Shown: one piece after another, positions 48,252 through 61,086 of the stretch
How the letters are laid out: the number at the start of each line of letters is the position of its first letter
How positions within the stretch are numbered: the first letter of the stretch is position 1
Origin: Datnioides undecimradiatus
Taxonomy: Eukaryota > Chordata > Actinopteri > Lobotiformes > Datnioididae
Direction of reading: 5' to 3'
NCBI GenBank assembly: GCA_008933995.1
Contig: WARS01002812.1
Coordinates: 558,001-622,000, forward strand
Length of the DNA stretch: 64,000 bases
Translations under genes and position numbers: made by a program
The notes under the pieces: generated by a model
Databases searched by the model: none
Told to the model about the DNA's origin: nothing
The model's input: the letters and a program-made list of their open reading frames with translations, nothing else

Positions 48252-50377
48252 TTTATTCATACGTACATATTCATTTATAATCGGTTAATTGTAAAAAAAA
48301 AAAAAAAAAGAAAAAAAAGGAAAGATTTACAGTAATTATATGAACTACAGTCATTGTCAAAATTGGGTTTTCTTTTTTGAAATTTCTCAGGCATCAATCG
48401 ACCACGAACGCGTCCTGTTGTAGATTCACCGCCCGCCCTCCGTCCTGGTCCTCAGCCCCACTCCAGTGTTTGGGACCGAGCAGGACTGTTAGAGAGCGGC
48501 TCGGCCCCCGCGTGGAGGAGGCCGCGGAGGCGCTCGATACTGTGAGGGGGGGGAACAAGTCGGGCCTCCTGCTTCCTTCAGCCTGTAGTGTGTGTTTGTA
48601 CCATGAAACGACTTGACGACGGGCTGATTCTCTGTCGTGTGTGTGTGAGTGTGTGTGTGTGTTACCTGTTTGGCGTGGAATAAAGCACATGTTGTTACCT
48701 GCGCTGATGACTCAGCACATGCAAGCAGGTGTCACGGTCTGAATCCCACCACTTTTCCCTTTTCCTCCCCGGCTAAGTGTCTTAACCCCCGGAGCACAGT
48801 GGCAGAGCGCGTTAGACACCGCCGCCATTTTGACTCTCAGTTGTTCCCTAATCCCCCGTAAACCCCCAGTCAAACAAAACAGATCAGACTGGATTACACT
48901 GGATTCATCTCAGCTCGCGTTATCCCCGCCCGCCGTCCAAAGGTGAAAAGAAACCATCGTTTTCCCTCATCGGCGTGCGTCTTAAAACCCAATTTGAGCG
49001 AGCAACGTTCCACGCCGGGTTCACCCCTTTCCGCCTTGTTTGATGTATTTCGGTGCAGGGTGCATTATGGGAGAAAAGTCTGGCTCGGCTAAAGTGGCAC
49101 ACGACGCCTGGGCGACCACCCCGAGGACTTCCGCTTGATGGAAACATTCAGTAGGTGGAACCCACATCATACATACATCATGAGCTCCTCCTCGACTCAC
49201 ATTAGGAAACAGTCCGACTCATATTTGAACATTTACTACAATTGCACTGGCGCCAACACTTCCCCCGGACAAAGGCTACACTCTGGACACTTAGTAACAG
49301 TAAAAACACAAACACCGTCAGAGCAAAACTGAGGACCGGAAGAGGACTCAAACTCAACTTGGAGACACTGAACTCGTGACTTCAAAACACAAAGCAGGCG
49401 CAATCCAAACCACACCAAAAAAAAAAACAAAAAAACAAAAAAAAACTGCAAATGAGGAGAAAGGGTGGCGATCCGGAAAGGAAAGCGGTGAAAGACACGT
49501 TTAAAAATGAAACGGGAAGAAACAGAGACACAGAATAACGCAGGTGCAAGTGCAGGAGAAGGTAATCCATAAGAAAAGGCTTCAATACTTCGGGGGGGGG
49601 GGGGGGCTGAAGTCCGTTAAAGCCCGCCGCCGTGACCAAAAACACGTCCATCCAATCTGTCACCAGGCCAGAAGTGTGCGCTTCAGTTCGCCTCCTCGTT
49701 GCAGTGACTCCAGCGGCGTCGCTGGGGAGGTCACAGGTGGCAGGGGTCACTCCGTCCCCTACAAGGCCTCGTGGGAGTTGAGGAGTCGCCCGATGCCGAT
49801 GCTCCGACGTCCTCACACCGCCGCGCGCGGTTCGCCAGTCCTGAACGAAACCAAACTGAAAAGCAGACGCACCTCTGATTGTTTCCACTCGGCTCCACTG
49901 TTCTCGTCTGACAGCGTGAATCTCTGTAGTGACGTCAGACCGCTTTTTGTTTTCCCTCCTTCTGCCAAATCAGCGTCTTTAGGACTTTCTCTGTCGCCGA
50001 CGTTAGCTTCACTCCAGACCAAGCACCGTCTCATTTTCACCGTCCAAAGCTCAAAACGAGCACGCGTGACCTTCGCCGGGCTGGCTGACGGCCACCTCTG
50101 CCCCCATCTCATCTCATCCTCCGTTGCCGAGCTGGCTGCGACTCCCCGGCTCCACAGTCCTCTTGTATTTACAATTAGATTTTAAAAAACTAGAGGTGTT
50201 ACATGCAACATTTGGCATCTTCTCGAGTCCACGCGTGTGTGTCCGTTTTTAGAAAAATATTAAACTTTTGTCTTTTTGTTTTTTTTTGTTTGTTTGTTTT
50301 TTTTTTCCTTCGGTACGTCGAAGCTTCTGATTGTAACAGGGAGACGGAGAGAGGTGACGGTACAGGTGGTGCAAGCT

Positions 50378-50421
<44 letters not shown>

Positions 50422-51284
50422 GTGACGATTCGTGTGCGCGTCGTTAGTAAAACGCCAGCCTTAATTTCTGAGATGGCCGTCTCTGTAAAGTGTCTCATCA
50501 TTGCTTTACTGTAAGTGCAAATAGCTGCAAGTATGCTTCAAAAAAAAAAATTAAAATAATAATAATAAAAAAATCACAAAATAGGCTTTTTGCTGTTTTC
50601 TATGTGTGTGTGAGGGGGCGGCGGGGCGGCGGCAGTTTACTGGCTGCCCGCAGAGCAAAGCTAACACAGGTCTTACTCAAGTGCAGTTCCCGTCTAGAGG
50701 TAGCTGTTAAGTGACCTTCAGTATGGAGGGAAGCATAAGTGAGAGGTTAAGGGGCATTTTCAGCCTTTTCATTATTCTCTTAAGAGGCTGCGGCTGTAAT
50801 CAGTCTCCGAGTGCTAAATGAGTAACGAGCAGAGCGCCGCTCCAGCGTGGAAAGATGTTTTTTTTGTTTGTTTTGATGAAGTCAAGTCCCTTAACAGTGA
50901 TTTTTTTTTTTTTTTTTAAATCTGAAATACTGGTTTGTCCACCGAACACAGACCAGGAATGTTCTGACATTCTTCTGAGGGTTAATCCGGGCGTGTGAGC
51001 GCCGTCTGCTCGCGTGAAAGCCTGCCGTGCACGTACTGTACGCGTGTCGTGGAGAGACTGGGGAATGTTTTGTGGGGAAGTTACCCGCCCCCCGCCGCCG
51101 CCGCCGCCGAGACCCTGTAGCGTTATTTGGCTCTCTCCCTCTCTCTGCAGCTCAAAAAGGAGGGTGGGGGCACACCAGCATGTACTCTGTGGTAGGGGGA
51201 CAGCAGGTCTTGGGGGGTCAAAGTGATGGAGCGCGTAATAGGGGCATGGGTGAGGGGGAGGAAAGGGGGGTTGTTGTCTTTACA
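48252..51284 (-). other. Probable fbxl20 3' UTR with poly(A) signal
   Basis: Runs from just after the fbxl20 stop codon to a minus-strand AATAAA at 48257-48252, the only canonical signal I see in this stretch. In the transcript it contains a (CA)n tract (plus 50381-50419), U-rich runs (from plus A-runs at about 48293-48320 and 49415-49445), A-rich runs (from plus T-runs at about 50277-50310 and 50900-50918) and a GGC repeat (plus 51091-51110). Long 3' UTRs are usual for FBXL20 in vertebrates. The end point is inferred. Confidence 0.45.
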
Positions 51285-54200
51285 TCATAGCAGGACACAG
51301 CAGCGGCAAAACCTCTGACGGCTGCCCCCGACGGAGGGGGGCGGAGTGACGGGAGCGAAGTACGCGTGCACTTTGATGTTAGGCAGGTGGGTCTGCGGAG
51401 AGAAAAGAAGGACAAACAGATTGAAACGTGTGAGCGGATCACACAAACACCTGGATTATGAAGCTCAGCACGCCGCCGGCTGCAGTTAGCTGAACGACGC
51501 TAGCTGCCGAGAGCGTTTCGTCACATTTCAGTAGGTGCAAGGTACAGTTTCTCTGTTGCTTCCTCAATCAGGCTAATGGGACAGAGGTAGAAAGCAGAGT
51601 ATTAAGCTGTTGCGCCATCTTCATATTACATGAGTTTCTATTGATATTGCTTAATTCAAATAACCTCTGTGGACAGTTTGTTGCTTCACAACCAGACTAC
51701 TGCTCCCGGGTTGGTAAGTTCACCCTCCCTGCAGGGAGCTTGTATCTTCAGCGCACATTAAAGGACTAAAAATGTGTTTTTTTTGTTTTGCAACCTGCAT
51801 TGTTTACATTCATGTTTACTTTCTTGCAGTTCTTCTCTACCCTGCGGATGCATTACTTGTTTCTTAGCACGTTGCCACCACCTGTTGATCGGCTGTGCTA
51901 AACAAAAGGCTAATGGGGTCAAAAGCTCCACGAGGGACATCTGACGAGGATCAAATGCCTGGGGAGGCTGAGTTTGCTCAGATAGCATCTCAGGACTGTG
52001 ATATGTGGCGTGACAGACTTCATCAGATAGCGTTTTGCAAAGGGAGACGCCCTCACTCAGGTGCAGCGGCTGCACGGTGGAGGTGATTTTATGGAGGTGA
52101 GCTCCTCGAAATGTGTGAGTTAGCGTCACACGGCGTAAAGAAAACTTGACATCGATCAGTGCATGTGTTGAGCTCACCAGATGGGTGTTTGCAGCACTAT
52201 TCACGCATGAATCCGCGTTTGCTCACTGTTGTTGGGCCACACACTCACCCTTAGCCTCTTGATGCCAGCGCGGGTGATCTGCTGGCAGTCGTAGAGCTCG
52301 ATGCGATCCAGACTGTGGCAGCTCTTCAAGTGCTCCAGCGAGGCGTCTGTGATCAGGGGGCAGTTGTCCAGCTCGATCACCTCCAGTCGGTCGTGAGCGC
52401 AGGGGCCGCTGCCGAGGTGTCTGATGCCGTCGTCGGTGATCAGCTCACAGTGAGACAGGCTCTGCGGGGACAAAGTAGTAGCTCCGTTACTCATCTGTCT
52501 GCTGCAACAAGCTGCTTCTTGGTGCTCATAAATGCAGCAGGAGCAAAATATGTTTAAGCATCACACACACACACACACACACACACTCACCAGGACTTGC
52601 AAACGAGGGCAGTGGATAGAAAGCTGGATGAGTGTTCCATCTGTGATCTGGTGCAAACATAAAAACAGACACATGTCACAACTGCAGTCTCCATAAAAGG
52701 AGATGGTACGTGTGGCCGGGACTGTTTATTTACCTGCACACATTCTTCTAAATCCATCTTCTCAAGTTCGTGACAATTCTAAAAGAGACAAATATAGACA
52801 GACGCTATAAGATCTCATGTGGGCGTACGGAGATTTGAAATTTTAATACAAAATAATTTGGATTTTTTTTGTTTTTATCTGTTTTTGGGGCCAAAAACAA
52901 ACGTAAACTCAGCTTAAAAGCTATGAATCCTTGTGATTACATGCAACCAAAGGGGAGACGCCTCACTTACCCTTGCTAATGTAGTGAAGCCCACGTCTGT
53001 AAGCTGAGAGCAGCGAGCCACTTCTAATATTCTGGAAGAAGAAAGACAGAGGAGGTCTTTGTTGCAGGATTAAAGATGCAACTTAATCTAAAATGCTGCA
53101 AGAAATCAAAAATGCGTGAGAAGCGATGGTTCAGACTGAGGACGCGGGCGCAGGTGCGTACGCTCACCTGAGGCGAGGGCAGTTCTGTCCCAGGGCGTGC
53201 AAGATGGCGTCTGTGATGTTGGCACAGCCCGACACGCACAGGGACTGCAGGCGGTGGCAGCCCCGGCAAATCGTGATGAGCCCCTCGTCTGTGATCTGCT
53301 GCTCACCGGGAAGAGAGAGTGTGCGTTTGAGCGACAGCGATGCACCAAAGCTAACTCGGCTAACGAGAACAATTTCTTTCCTCTAAAGCATTGTTCAGGA
53401 AGACTTTGCAGAGATAATTCAGAGAAAAAGCGAAGAGGAGACAAAAAAAAAAAACCCCCGTGAGGACAAAGAGGAAGAGCAACCAGGACGAGACGGGACG
53501 ATGAGCTCCTGATGTGTGAGATGAGACAAGGATGCTGAGATGAAGACGTCGGATAGCAGAAGTGTTCAGGTGGTGATGAAGAGGGTGGGGGGGGTGGGGT
53601 TTGGAGACAGGTACAGACACAGAACAACAAACGCATTGTGTGAGCGGGTGTCACAGAGTATTGGGTGTTTCTGCTGGAAGTCCATAATGGGCTGCACGCT
53701 GAAGAGCACAGCGTGTGCTAGGCGCCCATCAGCAACCAACACCTTTCATGTACTTTCCAGTCCAGACTCAGGGGGGGTTTATGATGTTCGCTGAGAGGCA
53801 GCGCTGTTAAGTGTACTTACTGAGCATGTCTGCAAGTTGAGTGTGACCAGCTCTGGACAGTGAGCCCCGATGTGCTTCAGAGCCTCGTCCTCGAGCTGTG
53901 GGGGGAGATCGGCAGATGACAAATGACAGTAAATAAAGGTTTATAATGAAGCATCCCAGTCTGCTGCCACCGATGCAAAGGGTTACTCAGTCTACCAAAC
54001 ACCTCTTTGCATAACACAATACAATTCAACAGTGCCACCGGCTCTGAAAAAGATATTAATGATCTGTGACACCATCATAGAAATATGTGTTTTTCACACT
54101 GTACTGTTGACTGTTGCTCTAACAGCATGGTGCTATAAGAAAGCATTTAAATGAGCTGTAAACAGCAGCTGGCGTGTCGCTCCTCAGAAACGTCCCCTGT

Positions 54201-56828
54201 TGCAAAGAGAGCGGTGCGTTTACTGTTCGCTGCGGCGGCGACTGTGCTCTACTTGGAGCGCAAGTAAGGGGAAGTTGGCGGTATGTTAAGCGATTGCCAC
54301 TGGGACGAAACGTACATAGGAAACACCGGTGCCTGCAATTCACAGCATTTAATTTAATTTAATTTAAAACACCTGCTGCTCATTACGCTCCAAGCACCTA
54401 CAGCGTCAGTCCTGGTCTTCACCTCCAGCTCAGAGCAAGTACCTGTGTGCATCCCTTGAGGAAAAGGCCTTTGAGTCCGGGGCAGGAGCGCACGAGTGCC
54501 TGGATGCCGTCCTTGGTGACCTGATCACACCAGGAGATGTTGAGCTGCTCCAGCAGAGGACAACCCTCGCTGGTGGGAGGAAGATAGCAGAAGGAGAAAG
54601 AGAAACACAGTCAACAAGATTAAATGATAAATAAAATAAATCAGTGAGGATTAACTGTTATAGATCTCAGAGTAGACGCCACACACCTGAGAGCTTTGAG
54701 TGAAAGGTTGGTGATTGAGGTACAGGAGGCGAGGTCCAGGTGCTTCAGCTTTGGACAGAACTTACTGAGGCTATTACACGTGCTGCAGGGGAAGAAAGAC
54801 AGTGAGGGGGTCTTTAATGTCTCGACGTGGCGCGCTGATACTCCGACAGCGCAGTAAACAATGCGAATACCTGTCAGTGATCTTGGTGCAGCCGTTCAGA
54901 CTGAGCAGCTCGATGTTTCTGCAGTTCTGCGAGAAAGTCCTGCAGCAGAAAACCAAAACGTCAAACTGAGCGTGCCATTCCCAGGATCTGAGCAGGAACC
55001 AGAATTTCTAGTTTAAGTCCTGACCGCACTCACCTCAGGGCGCTGTCACCCACGCCCAGGCATCCTCGCAGACTCAGTTTTCTAAGGAACCCCCCGCATC
55101 GCTTTGAGATGTTCTCCACCACTCGGCCCTGCAGCACGATGTAATGCAATGATGAATTAAGAGTGATGTGTAAAAGGAAAAGTGCAAAGTGCAGACTGGA
55201 GTTACAGGTAAGAGGAAGCTGGATGGAGATCAGATTCACTCACCTCGATGTCTCTCTGGAAGTCAAAGAGGTCGATTCGTTGCCAGTTGCTGCCATCCAA
55301 GGCCAGAACATTCCAGGACTGTGAGAGCGGGGAGCACGAAACAGACGTTTAGGGTCGAGATTGGCCTCACCCAACGCACGGACAAACAGGCGCACGTGCA
55401 TACACACACACTCACCCGTGAGACCTGGGCACAGCGACAGAGTGTCACCACATCCAGAAAGGAGAAGATTCTGGAAGACAGACAGGGGACGGTTTAGAGA
55501 CCCTGATCCCCGCCGCCAGAAGCTTCCTCTGTACACTAGACTCTGCCCTCGCGTCAGCCCCGCGCCTGCTTCCACTCACAGCGCAGGCGAGAGTGAGTAA
55601 ATCAGCTAATATTGTCTTTGACTGTCAGCAGGATAGATGTGTTTACTCTGTTTGCAGGGGCTAGACGTGTTTACTCAAAGTGGGGTCCTGGCGAGGAAGA
55701 CGCGCGGCCTTTGCTTCCCAGGATCCGAGCTGGGAAAGCTTACTGTCAAGATGCGGCAAAAACTGTGCCGGGGTTAAAGCGGGGATGCGGCGCAGCCTGC
55801 CAGCCTCGCAAATCAGGCCGCCGAACCTGGCCAAGCCTGCACAGAGTCAGCAGCCGCAGCGCAGGCAGCTTGGCTGGCGAGGCCGAGGCCTGAGTTATGG
55901 CCTTCATTTTCTGTTTGCTCAGGGACTCTTGACTTTTTTTTTTTTTTTGGTCTGAAATCAATTTGAATGCTTTATAGCCCGGAGCGTCTGTTTTTAATTA
56001 CAGTTTTAGCATTGGGGCAGCACATGAGACTGGGAGTAAGGAATTGGCATCCTGGTGTTTTAGTTCAGTTGAAATATTTGCAAAAGGACAAGTGAGCGTA
56101 CAGTATATGACCGTGAGATGCACAGTATGTGCCCCTGTGTTTGCTGGCAGCGGTGGGAGGAGGGGGGTGGTGCAAGGCCACTTGTGCCTTTGTGCAGGAT
56201 TGGGGAGCCAAGGCAGGGAGGTGAGCGCGGAGAATGCAACATGCCACTTTTGCTTGTGCATGAAAACAGAAAGTCTGAGCGCGGCGTTTTGAAACGTCAC
56301 TCACCGTAGCAACAGCTCCTTGGGCAGCTTCTTGTTGATGACCGCCTCATCGCTGTTTGTGAACATCTGAAAAGGTGCAGAGGATAACATCAGCCCTGGC
56401 GCGCCGCTTTAACATAGCTGGGGCCCCCACCTTCGTCCACTCACCTCACTCAAGGACAGCACCAGCCCATAAACAAGGATAAATGATCCTAATCTCATCA
56501 GCTGAGATAGATTCAATGTCACGTCTCGGAAAACACTTCGGGTGACGGCAGATAAAGCGGCGCCGGAGGCTGGATTTTGTGTCTTCTAAGCAAAAATGGG
56601 CAGGATAGGACTGTGTTGTTGACACTGCCGGATTCACAGCGCGCGCCGGGAACGCACGCTTGGAATTACTTACGACGTATCTTTCGTGACGAATTGCTCC
56701 GGCTACCGCATTTCCGCACAAAGTGACTGCGCGCTGTTAGGGCGCAAACACCAGCCTGTAATCCACAGAAAAGGCCCCAGCACACAAAGAGACAATAAAT
56801 GAGCATTTATTAAGATCCAGCTACTTAG

Positions 56829-56866
<38 letters not shown>

Positions 56867-57455
56867 TGAGGGTTCCCATAATTTGTTGTAAATCATACTC
56901 TGCTGGATTGTAAAACGCAAGATGTTCAGGCGATGGCATTCGGGAGCATCCACTCAGTCACAACAAGGCGAATGAGGCAACATCTGGCCCGATCCATTCT
57001 CCTCCATAGATCCAGGGAGATAAATCTAAACCAGGGACAGGGTAATTGAGGGGCGGGGGCTTTAGCGTGTAAATAAAAAGTGCAGGGAGGCACATGTTAT
57101 TTACAAGAGGCAAACATCTGCGACAAGATCAACAAGGATATTTGCAAGTCCTTATTTGCACTTCCTTACAGGTGCAAGTATGAAGCCGAAAATGTTTCTT
57201 GCGTTTAAACAAAAGGGGATAATTAACGGGTCCTGGCGGAGTTCGCCGTCTGCGGTTTTGATTTCGGGTGTCCATCCTGAAACCGCCGTCACAATGGCTT
57301 TTCAGCTCAATAGATTTTTTTAGGCACTTACACACTTAAAACTATTCATCAGCTCACAAAAACAAACTGACAGGTCTGCCTGTTTAAAAATCCAGTCAGC
57401 TCTGGGTCAAAGCCTCTCTATGTCTCTCTGATAAACATACAAACTCCACTCTCAC

Positions 57456-57494
<39 letters not shown>

Positions 57495-60105
57495 GCTGTC
57501 TATGCAGGGGCTGCCTGCCAGCGCAGACGTGTAAAAATTTTGAGGGGGTAAGAAGGGACACACATTTCGCATTTGGATTTGGGGCAAATTGACTCTGACA
57601 GCTCGCCGTCCGCGGCGTTACTTTCCGGCCAAATAATCCAGGGCCATTTCCAAAGAACCAGATGCGCATGGTGAACGGGCATACACTGTCCCCTTTTGTG
57701 CTCTAACATAAAATGAACCTGATGCTGCATGAATGTGAGCATTATGTTTTCTCCACTGGTCAGCTATAGTCGGCGAAGCAGGCCTGGCAGGAGGTAAAAG
57801 GCCGGGTGAGCTGTAACCTCCAGCTAGAGACCATCGTGTAACGCAGACAAAACAAAAAGTTATCTTATTTTCTTAAAACTAGTCTGTTGTTGATTAAATA
57901 TACGCCCGTTTGGCACTTTTCACTAAACTGGGTGCAGGTATTGAGTTTTTCCTTCCTCACATCCATGGATACAGATAGGAGAACTAAATGAAATACCCAA
58001 CAGACTGATCAATACACCCATTTACACACAGCAACTTGATGTATCGAGCATTCGTGTGGTTATTTTTACACATTCTTTCAACTGGGAAAATCAAATTTGG
58101 GGTTGCTGATGCCTGTCTACTTTTCAGAGTGCTGTGGTCTTTTGTTAGAGGCTGGTAGACTACAACAGATCAGGATCTACTGCAGAGCCGTAAAGCCAGA
58201 CACAGCACGGCGGATCATTTCTGGAAAGGCCTGTCAAAATAAAACAGCTGGGTTTGACTTTGCATGTTTGTCTTTTGTCTCAGGCTACTTATAATTAGGC
58301 TTCAATGCTAACAGAGGCTCAGTATTACTAGCATAGTAACAACAGAAGTTAGCCAGGTGCTTGTATTGTGCTTTTACCCTGTATTATTCTATTAAAACTA
58401 CTGCAGTGCATAGATAACATTATGTTTAAGAATAAATAAATAAATAAAAAAAACCCAATCCATAACAATGATTAGCTATGTCAATGACAAATAATCTTTA
58501 AAACGTCACATGTGTACGATGAAAGTGCATCTTATTCTCAGGCAAACAAAATCTACTACCACAGTTTATTATGCGTTTAACATCTTCATCATCTAACTGA
58601 CAGATTAGCTACCAGTGAAGGTTTCTCAAGGACCGGCACCATAATGATCTTTAATAAATATATGTTAAGGTAAAGTATACTGTCATGTTGATCATAATTG
58701 ACTGCATTAATGCATTTAAACCAGAACTGCATCTTCAGCTGCTTACGGTTAGCAAGTCTATCAGACTCTAACAATAACATTTGCTGACTTAATGTAGCCT
58801 ACATGAAGTCAAGATGGAATTGAAGATGAGTAATGGAAATGAGTGATGGACACACTGGACATAAACACAAAATGTGTTGGGAAGAGGTCTGTGGCATTAG
58901 AAATCCATAAACATCTCTTTTTTAAAAAGGTCCGGGTTAAATGGTAATTATTGCAGTCCACAATATACCTTTTATAGGACAGGTACCACCTTTAATATTA
59001 AAAATAAGAGTGCAAATATATGCTTTTATTTTGAAGGCAACTGCGCGCTACTTCCGGTACCACCCTGAGCTAAATCCGGTTAGCTTAACAAACCAGCTCC
59101 ACCGCAGCTGTCGGGCCAGAAGGTAACGGCCTGAATCTTCTGAGTCGTCAGCTGTTGCACCGTTAAAAATAAATAAAACCACGCACAAATCCCACGCTAG
59201 CTGGGGATTAAACAACACCAAGTGCTCGGGCTGCACAGCCCAATGTCACCGGCCGGATACACAACATTTGAGCACAAGTTTGCACCAAAATATCCAGCTA
59301 CGCTTGCGGCTGCGACACAAAGTTTATGGTGAATGCTGCTGAAGAACAACACTGTAGCTTACGTGTGTGTACGTGCGGCCCTTATATTATCAGTATAGGT
59401 TATGTTTTGTGTTAACGCCGTGGCAGCTCGGGCCTGTTATGTTGATAGTCCGGTGCTAATACCGGGGTGCATGTAGCAGTCACAACCCGAGGCCCCCACA
59501 ACCGCAGCGGCCATGGATATGAACCACAATCCGGCTCCGGAGACAGCCCAACAAAAAGTCTCACACACCAAAAACCAACCCCCCAGCAGATACGTGGACA
59601 CTTGTCGAAACAAATACAGCTTCCTTGTCAAGTAAAGTCAACACATTTCGGGTTTTAAGGGCCTAAATATGTCAGTAAATAGCAGAGCTGTCCTCGGCGT
59701 GCTCCATGTAGCCTCGGTGTCTTTGTTTTGACGGCGCAAAGGGAAACGAGGACAACATTTCAGGACCTTTAATAAAAACACTCAGTATATCCACACACAG
59801 CGCGACATACCTGGTGTAAAATACCCAAATGTGCCCCCTGAAATTCTTTAAATGCCCGGCCTTGGGTGTATGTTGGAACAAAACAACAACGTTTGACCTA
59901 ATCCCAAACATTGACTGCGGAAGCTGCATCAACAGCCTCACCATAAGCGCAGTTTTACAATAAATACAGCGACAGTCACCATGTAGGCCCGTGTCCTAAC
60001 GTTTCCTACAGCTTCGTTCAGTGTGTGGCAGTAACTGTCAGTTCACGACGAGGGCAAACTCACCTCAAACCGGCTCCGTGAAACACCATTTACCTCCTTC
60101 CCCAT
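51285..60105 (-). CDS. fbxl20: FBXL20, F-box and leucine-rich repeat protein 20 (complete, 15 exons)
   Basis: Minus-strand exons: 60105-60064, 56366-56305, 55470-55416, 55318-55244, 55128-55034, 54939-54871, 54782-54687, 54569-54443, 53895-53821, 53298-53168, 53031-52971, 52778-52734, 52647-52591, 52461-52249, 51392-51285; 1311 nt, 436 aa, equal to human. The N-terminus MGKEVNGVSRSRFEMFTNSD matches human FBXL20 (MRRDVNGVTKSRFEMFSNSD) and not FBXL2. The F-box spans about residues 28-66 (LPKELLLRIFSFLDVVTLCR). About a dozen cysteine-containing LRRs follow (GCTKITD, ASCTSITN, CDQVTKDG, ARCSQLTDVG, DCQQITRAG). The C-terminus CCVLL is a CaaX box (C-V-L-L, geranylgeranyl type). The protein is the substrate-recognition subunit of an SCF (Skp1-Cul1-F-box) ubiquitin ligase, linked in mammals to synaptic RIM1 turnover. 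An in-frame TAA lies 12 nt upstream of the ATG. All splice sites are GT-AG. Confidence 0.97.
52562..52586. repeat. (CA)n microsatellite at the fbxl20 exon 13 donor
   Basis: In the transcript the donor reads GUGAGUGUGUGU and continues as about 12 UG units; the repeat begins at intron position +5. Confidence 0.93.
56367..60063 (-). other. fbxl20 intron 1 (3.7 kb)
   Basis: Between the 14-codon first exon and the F-box exon 2. No gene seen. Contains (CA)n at 56831-56862 and a CT/CA tract at about 57455-57495. Confidence 0.75.
56831..56862. repeat. (AC)n microsatellite
   Basis: About 16 AC units in fbxl20 intron 1. Confidence 0.92.
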
Positions 60106-60420
60106 GTCGGACGCTGGTTACCGACTCAATGAATTCGGTGTAGGCGAAGTGAAATGCAGATACGGGCCCTCTTCCTGCCGATTCCCCTCCACGACTATCA
60201 TGCTACCGTCCTCTCGGTAGCTCCCGGGGGTGCGGTGTCGTTGCTGTTTCTCGCCCTGTAAACACAAACGGCAAGACTTCTTGTTTCTGGCAAAAATGTG
60301 GGCTACAGGCAGCAGGCAGCCAGTGAGCCAGTTCTCTTATCTGCTCGGTTAGCCCTCACCTCCTCCTCCTCCTCCTCCTCCCCCTATACAGCTTTCCATC
60401 CATCCACACAATAGCCCGAC
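60106..60420 (-). promoter_or_regulatory. Probable fbxl20 5' UTR and promoter
   Basis: Moderately GC-rich sequence with CpGs directly upstream of the fbxl20 ATG, including a TCC/CCT triplet run (about 60358-60380). No TATA box is visible, so this looks like a housekeeping-type start. Extent is inferred from composition. Confidence 0.4.
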
Positions 60421-61054
60421 AGGAATAGGACCTGGCAGCCTAAAATGGAGCTGGTACTACGCCTACATCACTTTAAAATAATAAACATAATGAAATTGCG
60501 CAGAGGCATGTGTTTTCCCTAGCGCAAAAAACAACTACCTTTACTTCTTGGCAGGTCCTTTAACCGGAGCTCGCGGTGCGGGCCGTGCATGAGCTCAGGT
60601 GCACAGACGTACAGGCGATCAAACAGCACGGATACCTGGCTGGAGGTGACAGGAGTCAGTGCTAGATATAATATTTATATTGATCCCGTGTGATTGTACA
60701 GTTAGACACCACAAAATGCAAATAGAGACCAATCAAGGCTGTGTGTGCGTATAGTCAATGCTCTCCCCTAACAGCCCACCTAAAATGACAAATAGTCTAT
60801 TTAAAGTTCATGTCTAATGTAATGTTATTTCCACCTGAAGGCCCTGTCAGTGAAGCGTTGGAGGAATACGTTCATACTTTTTGTTGCAATGAGATTTGTG
60901 TCGTGCAAAGACCACACAAGCAGGGGTTTTTGCCTTCTTATAGCACATTAACAAGTACAACGCGCATTAGCTCTTTGCTATCACACTTATTATTGACAAA
61001 CATACATTCTAACTTTGTCAGTACAGTGGGAGACGACACTTCCTTGTTTTTCGT

Positions 61055-61086
61055 AGACAACGCGTCGTTTAGACAACGCGTCCAAT
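61055..61086. promoter_or_regulatory. Tandem AGACAACGCGTC 12-mers followed by a CCAAT box
   Basis: AGACAACGCGTC occurs at 61055-61066 and again at 61071-61082, a 16-bp period; CCAAT follows at 61082-61086. It may be a promoter-type element between the divergent genes, but no transcript start is visible. Confidence 0.35.

Noticed and set aside
49544-50185. 213-codon plus-strand open frame
   Set aside because: Lies antisense within the probable fbxl20 3' UTR, begins in low-complexity sequence and shows no domain.
53106-53654. 182-codon minus-strand open frame
   Set aside because: Mostly intron plus an out-of-frame reading of fbxl20 exon 10; the true frame there is QITDEGLITICRGC.
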